This document shows, piece by piece, positions 59,912 through 64,000 of a stretch of DNA of 64,000 bases. The stretch comes from Xenophilus arseniciresistens (GTDB lineage Bacteria; Pseudomonadota; Gammaproteobacteria; Burkholderiales; Burkholderiaceae_C): NCBI RefSeq assembly GCF_028023875.1, contig NZ_JAQIPB010000014.1, positions 1 to 64,000 of the forward strand, written 5' to 3'. A model generated the notes under the pieces. It was not told the DNA's origin and searched no databases. It saw only the letters and a list, made by a program, of their open reading frames with translations. The first letter of the stretch is position 1. Each line of letters begins with the position of its first letter. Made by a program: the position numbers and the translations under genes.

Positions 59912-60023
59912 TCGCCGTGCGGCCTGCGCGCATGTGCGTCGCAGGAACATGGCACCATGCAGGCTGCCGCAAGAAGAGCCGGCCACCCACCCCGCGGGTG
60001 GCGGCGAAGGAAGAGTTGTTGTC

Positions 60024-61316
60024 GTGAAAAGAGCGCTGCGCATCGTGCTGTTCGGGCTGCTGGCCCTGGTGCTGACCGGGGCCGTCGCGCTGGCGCTGGT
60101 CGTCAGGATCGGGCTGGCGCCGGCCAAAGGCGAATGGGCGATCGAGCGCAAGGTGGGGCCCCTGACGCTGGAGCTGGGCGTGCCCACGCTGCTGCGCGTG
60201 GCCACCTCGCCCTGGCTGGCGCCAAGGCTGGACGGCCTGCGCCTGAACACCCGCTACGGCCCCGTGCAGTTGCGCTGGGTGGACAGCGCCCAGTTGCTCT
60301 ACCTGCGCTGCGCCCCGTGCAACGCGCAGGTGGCGGCCCTGGGTTCGCAGCCGCTGCAGCTCGATCACCTCCAGATCGGCCTGCACCGTGACGCCAGTCG
60401 CCTGCGCGGCACGCTGGAAGCCGCACCGCCGCGCGAGCTGGCAGGCCGCCTGCCCGCGGCAGACGCGCCCCTGCGCGGCCAATGGACCGGCCGCCTGTCG
60501 CAAACCGCGCTGGACGTGGACCTGCAGATGCAGGAAGCCCCCATCGCGCGCTGGTACGCGGTCGCCGCGCCGCACCTGCCCGAACTGCAGCGCGCGCGCA
60601 TCAGCGGCACGTTGGCGCTCCATGCGCAGATCAGCCAGCCTTCGGGCGCCTTCAAGCTGCAGCCGCAGGTGGCGCAATTCAATGTCGAAGGCCTGGGCAC
60701 CGAAGCCATGCTGGGCGCGCGCAGCAGCTGCGGCGCCCCCAGCCGCCTGACGGACCAGAGCTGGCTGGCGCGCGCCGTCATCGCGGCCGAAGACCAGCGC
60801 TTCTTCCAGCACCCGGGCTACGACCTGATCGAACTGGGCGCCGCGCTGGACCGCAACCAGGCCAAGGGCGGCATCGACCGCGGCGGCAGCACGCTGACGC
60901 AGCAGTTGGCCAAGATGCTGGTCACCGGCAGCGAACGCAGCCTGGAGCGCAAGCTGCGCGAACTGCTCTACGCCGTGGAAATGGAAAGCACTTTAGGCAA
61001 GGCGCGCATCCTGCAGCTTTATTTGGACAACGCCCCCTGGGGCCGCGTGTGCGGCGCCGAAGCGGCCGCGCAGCTTTACTTCAAGCGCAGCGCAGCACGC
61101 CTGGAGCCCGCCCAGGCCGTGTGGCTGGCCAGCATGCTGCACGCGCCCGGCCTGGCGGCCGAACGCTGGTCCAAGGAAGGCGGGCTGGACCCCAAGCGCC
61201 TGCAGTGGGTGGCCGAGGGCATCCGCGGGATTCCGCGGCGGCAGCGAGAGGCGTTGTTGAAGCAGGTGGAGCAGGCCAAATACCCGTGGGTGGCGGATGG
61301 GGGTGATGGAAAGTGA
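60024..61316 (+). CDS. GT51 peptidoglycan glycosyltransferase with N-terminal AsmA-like region
   Basis: A 430-residue protein with GTG start preceded by AAGGAAGAG. One membrane helix (about 4-27) is followed by a beta-rich AsmA/DUF-like periplasmic region (about 30-225), then a GT51 domain: motif 1 EDQRFFQHPGYD (catalytic Glu256), motif 2 GGSTLTQQLAKML, motif 3 RKLRELLYAVEME and motif 4 KARILQLYLDNAPWG. There is no transpeptidase domain. It probably polymerises lipid II outside the class A PBPs. The distance of 112 bp after the EpsI-like gene leaves operon membership open. Confidence 0.85.
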   Translation: MKRALRIVLFGLLALVLTGAVALALVVRIGLAPAKGEWAIERKVGPLTLELGVPTLLRVATSPWLAPRLDGLRLNTRYGPVQLRWVDSAQLLYLRCAPCNAQVAALGSQPLQLDHLQIGLHRDASRLRGTLEAAPPRELAGRLPAADAPLRGQWTGRLSQTALDVDLQMQEAPIARWYAVAAPHLPELQRARISGTLALHAQISQPSGAFKLQPQVAQFNVEGLGTEAMLGARSSCGAPSRLTDQSWLARAVIAAEDQRFFQHPGYDLIELGAALDRNQAKGGIDRGGSTLTQQLAKMLVTGSERSLERKLRELLYAVEMESTLGKARILQLYLDNAPWGRVCGAEAAAQLYFKRSAARLEPAQAVWLASMLHAPGLAAERWSKEGGLDPKRLQWVAEGIRGIPRRQREALLKQVEQAKYPWVADGGDGK

Positions 61317-61457
61317 GTCTGGTGACGCGCTCCGGGCGCAGGGCGAGATGCATAGGCCGCGCCTTTCAATTTCAGTGGGCGCTGCGGGCATGCCTCTGTT
61401 GTGACGGGCATGCGAAAGGCGTCCGATAATCGCCTGCTCAAGCCGCAAGACCACAGC

Positions 61458-61622
61458 ATGCTCAAAACCACAGCGCTGCAACGCAAAAAGCCCAGCCGCA
61501 AGGCACTGCTGCGTGCCGTGGCCAGTTCCACCGCAGTGGAAACGGGCCGCACGGTAGCCCAGCTGGAACAGCAGCTCAAGCAAGCCACGGTGCGCTTCGC
61601 GCACATCAAACTGGCCCGCTGA
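61458..61622 (+). CDS. Mini-ORF converging on the Fic gene, possible antitoxin
   Basis: A 54-codon basic peptide (MLKTTALQRKKPSRKALL, then SSTAVETGRTVAQLEQQLKQ). No family is recognised. The frame stays open a further 19 codons to 61401 with GTG. Its end overlaps the 3' end of the leftward Fic gene by 17 bp. The SxxxE core of STAVET is close to the S/TxxxE(G/N) inhibitory motif of Fic antitoxins, though the final residue is Thr, and the convergent arrangement is atypical. No strong ribosome-binding site is seen. Coding status uncertain. Confidence 0.4.
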   Translation: MLKTTALQRKKPSRKALLRAVASSTAVETGRTVAQLEQQLKQATVRFAHIKLAR

Positions 61623-62250
61623 GGCTGGCATCGCCAGCAGCCATGGCTTCGGCCACAAGCTGCGTCATCGGCCCGTAGTCGCCGCCAAGCCCCGCGTGAA
61701 TCGCGGCGATATACGCCGGCTTGTTCTGTTCCCAGCTGCTGTAGTCCAGGGGCTCATGGCCTGCCTGCACGGCCATCACGTCCGCCAGCAGACGTGACAA
61801 GCGGCCGTTGCCCTCGCGAAAAGGGTGGATCAGGATCAGTTCCACATGGGTGACAGCAATGGCGTTCGCCACCTCTTCGGGAGCAACGGCGCCGCAGGGT
61901 GTCCATCTTGCCAGGCATTCCCGCTCGAAATTGCCCAGCAACGCTGGCAACAGCGCGGCCGTGGCGAACTGAAAACCGCCTTTGCCCAGGTTCACCGAGC
62001 GCTCTTGCCCCGCCCAGGCATACACATTGCCCAGCCACAGGTGGTGCCAATGCCTGAGGTCTGCCACGGACAACGCTCGGTCCGGAAAGTCCTGCAACAG
62101 CACCGCGTCGTACAGCTCCGCCAACAGCCGCAACTCCAAGGCGTCCATGTCATCGGCTGAGCGGATGCCCACGAGGTTGCGCAGCACCTGGCCGTTGGAG
62201 CCCGGCTCAAACGCACCCTCGGTCCCGGTAGCTTGGTAGCGGTCGGTCAT
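61606..62250 (-). CDS. Fic/DOC-family protein (adenylyltransferase)
   Basis: A 214-residue protein with the Fic core motif HPFREGNGRLSR (His142 catalytic, Gly-Asn-Gly for the anion hole). The preceding flap segment WAGQERSVNLGKGGFQFA and SVADLRHWHHLWLGNVYAW match the usual fold. Such enzymes AMPylate or otherwise modify target proteins. I see no S/TxxxE(G/N) inhibitory helix within the protein (the TGTEG near the N-terminus does not fit the spacing), so it may need a separate antitoxin or be intrinsically controlled. Confidence 0.88.
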   Translation of the reverse strand: MTDRYQATGTEGAFEPGSNGQVLRNLVGIRSADDMDALELRLLAELYDAVLLQDFPDRALSVADLRHWHHLWLGNVYAWAGQERSVNLGKGGFQFATAALLPALLGNFERECLARWTPCGAVAPEEVANAIAVTHVELILIHPFREGNGRLSRLLADVMAVQAGHEPLDYSSWEQNKPAYIAAIHAGLGGDYGPMTQLVAEAMAAGDASLSGPV

Positions 62251-62483
62251 GGCAGCGCCACTCCTTGCAGCAAAGATCCCTTCTCGCGCATCGAGCCTAG
62301 CGCACTGTGCGCCTGCACTGGTGCTGGTTCTTCGAGTGATCGGGCTTCTGGATGGCCATGCGGCGGTGCTGTGCGAGGAGCGCTATGTTGACGCGTGGCG
62401 CAACGCGGTCAAGCCTCGACCTTATGTGCAGCCTCCAAAGCCACCCGAACCGCTCAAGAACCCCGCCTCACGACAATCCCCCC

Positions 62484-63902
62484 ATGACCCCCACCCCCAC
62501 CGACTTCAGCGCCCTGCCCCTGGCCCCTCACGTGCTGGCCAACCTCACCCAGCTTGGCTACACGCAGATGACGCCCATCCAGGCGGCCAGCCTGCCGGTG
62601 GCGCTGCTGGGCAAGGACCTGATCGCGCAGGCCAAGACCGGGAGCGGCAAGACGGCCGCTTTTGGGATTGCGCTGCTGGCCAATCTCAATGCGCGGCGCT
62701 TTGCGGTGCAGTCCGTCGTGCTGTGCCCCACGCGCGAGTTGGCCGATCAGGTGGCGACTGAAATCCGTCGCCTGGCGCGCGCGGAAGAGAACATCAAGGT
62801 GGTGGTGCTGTGCGGCGGTGTGCCGCTGCGCAATCAGACGGCCAGCCTGGAGAACGGCGCCCACATCGTGGTGGGCACGCCCGGGCGCATCATGGACCAT
62901 CTGGCGCGCGGCAACCTCACGCTGGAGGCGCTGAACACGCTGGTGCTCGACGAGGCGGACCGCATGCTCGACATGGGCTTCTTCGACGACATCTGCACGG
63001 TCGCCAGGCAATGCCCCAAGGAGCGCCAGACGCTGCTGTTCTCAGCCACGTATCCCGAAGGGATCGAGAAGCTCAGCCACCAGTTCATGAAGGCGCCGCA
63101 GACGATCACGGTGCAGGCCCAGCATGAAAAGACCAAGATCCAGCAGCGCTGGTACGAGGTGCCCCACAGCGCGCAAGGCGAAGCCCGCCTGGCGGCCGTT
63201 GCCGATGTGCTGCGGCACTACCGCCCGGCCAGCACGCTGGCCTTTTGCAACACCAAGGCGCAGTGCCGCGCGCTGGTGAGCTACCTCAAAGACCAGGGCT
63301 TCAGCGCCTTGGCGCTGTTCGGCGAGCTGGAGCAGCGCGAGCGTGACCAGGTGCTGGTGCAGTTCGCCAACCGCAGCTGTTCGGTGCTGGTGGCCACCGA
63401 TGTGGCCGCGCGCGGGCTGGACATTGCGCAGCTCGCGATGGTGATCAACGTGGACGTCACGCCCGACCCCGAAGTCCACATCCACCGCATTGGCCGCACG
63501 GGCCGTGCCGACGAAGAAGGCTGGGCCATCAGCCTGGTCAGCATGGATGAGATGGGGAACGTGGGAAAGATCGAGCAGCTGCAGAAAGCCGAATCGGAAT
63601 GGCACAAGCTCGAAGCGCTCACCCCCGCCAGCAAGGAGCCGCTGCTGCCGCCGATGGTGACCTTGCAGATCGTGGGCGGGCGCAAGGAAAAGATCCGTGC
63701 CGGCGATGTGCTGGGTGCGCTGACAGGCGATGCGGGCGATGTGCCGCCCTTCACCCGCGAACAGGTCGGCAAGATCAACGTCAATGAGTTTTCGACCTAT
63801 GTGGCCGTGGAGCGATCGCTTGCAGCCAGGGCGCAGCAGAAGCTGAGCAGGGGCGGCGTGAAGGGCAAGAGCGTGAAGGTCCGCTTCATGGATGAGATCT
63901 GA
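62484..63902 (+). CDS. dbpA: DbpA-type DEAD-box RNA helicase
   Basis: A 472-residue ATP-dependent helicase of ribosome assembly. Motifs: Q motif (GYTQMTPIQAASLP), I (AKTGSGKT), Ia (PTRELADQ), GG, TPGR, II (VLDEADRMLDMGF), III (SAT), IV, V (ATDVAARGLDI) and VI (HRIGRTGRA). The C-terminal ~80 residues form the RNA-binding domain (LQIVGGRKEKIRAGDVLGAL, IGKIN-like VGKINVNEF), which in E. coli DbpA recognises hairpin 92 of 23S rRNA. The ATG at 62484 was chosen because upstream codons lack helicase similarity. The 233 bp between fic and dbpA show nothing more than a presumed promoter. Confidence 0.94.
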   Translation: MTPTPTDFSALPLAPHVLANLTQLGYTQMTPIQAASLPVALLGKDLIAQAKTGSGKTAAFGIALLANLNARRFAVQSVVLCPTRELADQVATEIRRLARAEENIKVVVLCGGVPLRNQTASLENGAHIVVGTPGRIMDHLARGNLTLEALNTLVLDEADRMLDMGFFDDICTVARQCPKERQTLLFSATYPEGIEKLSHQFMKAPQTITVQAQHEKTKIQQRWYEVPHSAQGEARLAAVADVLRHYRPASTLAFCNTKAQCRALVSYLKDQGFSALALFGELEQRERDQVLVQFANRSCSVLVATDVAARGLDIAQLAMVINVDVTPDPEVHIHRIGRTGRADEEGWAISLVSMDEMGNVGKIEQLQKAESEWHKLEALTPASKEPLLPPMVTLQIVGGRKEKIRAGDVLGALTGDAGDVPPFTREQVGKINVNEFSTYVAVERSLAARAQQKLSRGGVKGKSVKVRFMDEI

Positions 63903-63952
63903 GACGAAAAAAAGCGCGCCCGGATTTCTTTACCTTCACCGGCAACTTCTTG

Positions 63953-63972
63953 ACCCGGCCGCCACGCCGGGT
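63953..63972. terminator. Hairpin downstream of dbpA (weak terminator candidate)
   Basis: Stem ACCCGGC/GCCGGGT (7 bp, loop of 6). No T tract follows in either direction within the window, so its role as a terminator is uncertain. The remaining bases to 64000 show no supportable gene. Confidence 0.35.
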
Positions 63973-64000
63973 TGACGCCTTCTGCCCACACTTCATTCAC

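Noticed and set aside
63797-64000. Leftward open frame running off the window end and overlapping dbpA
   Set aside because: It overlaps the conserved end of dbpA and has no recognisable sequence; at most its upstream part might belong to a gene outside the window, but this cannot be supported.

Overview
The window is GC-rich chromosomal DNA (roughly two thirds G+C) with codon use and gene families typical of Betaproteobacteria, order Burkholderiales, most like the Comamonadaceae (Delftia/Comamonas/Acidovorax type). This assignment rests on gene content and style, not on a marker gene. No rRNA or tRNA gene, CRISPR array, transposase or prophage was recognised.

Layout. 0-4.1 kb: end of an outer-membrane barrel gene, then the kdpD and kdpE potassium two-component genes. 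4.2-17.4 kb: housekeeping and transport genes (YncE-like lipoprotein with a possible Fur site, two MFS carriers, cupin, acetoacetyl-CoA ligase, GST, AsmA-like protein, NCS2 permease) with a large palindromic repeat at 9.3 kb. 17.5-28.7 kb: WS/DGAT acyltransferase, minCDE, phasin, thioesterase, methyltransferase, FAD-linked oxidase, a low-GC HExxH protein, a CsgG-like lipoprotein and a small repeat protein. 28.9-34.7 kb: one leftward run mnmG-rsmG-lysE-parA-hydrolase-parB with two parS sites inside rsmG and mnmG. 35-43 kb: GST, nirBDC nitrite reduction/uptake genes with a phosphatase-kinase fusion, and nemA. 43.1-46.3 kb: a copper island (copA, then copZ-cueR divergently) with two MerR-type 19-bp-spacer promoters.

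46.25-48.5 kb is a 2.3-kb region without credible genes. It contains four copies of a ~210-bp module with DnaA boxes, two of them followed by a DnaA-trio-like CTA repeat and AT-rich DNA. I read it as the chromosome replication origin; dnaA is not in the window, but parABS and mnmG/rsmG lie 12-18 kb away, as expected near an origin.

48.5-64 kb: a TerB-like protein, then an envelope cluster. creB-creC (plus strand) converge on creD-mrcA (minus strand). Divergent from creD runs a VIT/vWA protein with a PEP-CTERM sorting tail, its adjacent exosortase, an EpsI-like protein and a GT51 glycosyltransferase. A perfect cre-tag (TTCAC-N6-TTCAC) lies between creD and the VIT gene, which suggests that CreBC controls both arms. 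This looks like a self-contained exosortase-substrate pair wired to the cell-wall-stress regulon and is the main candidate for an undescribed system. The window ends with a Fic protein facing a mini-ORF and the dbpA RNA helicase gene.
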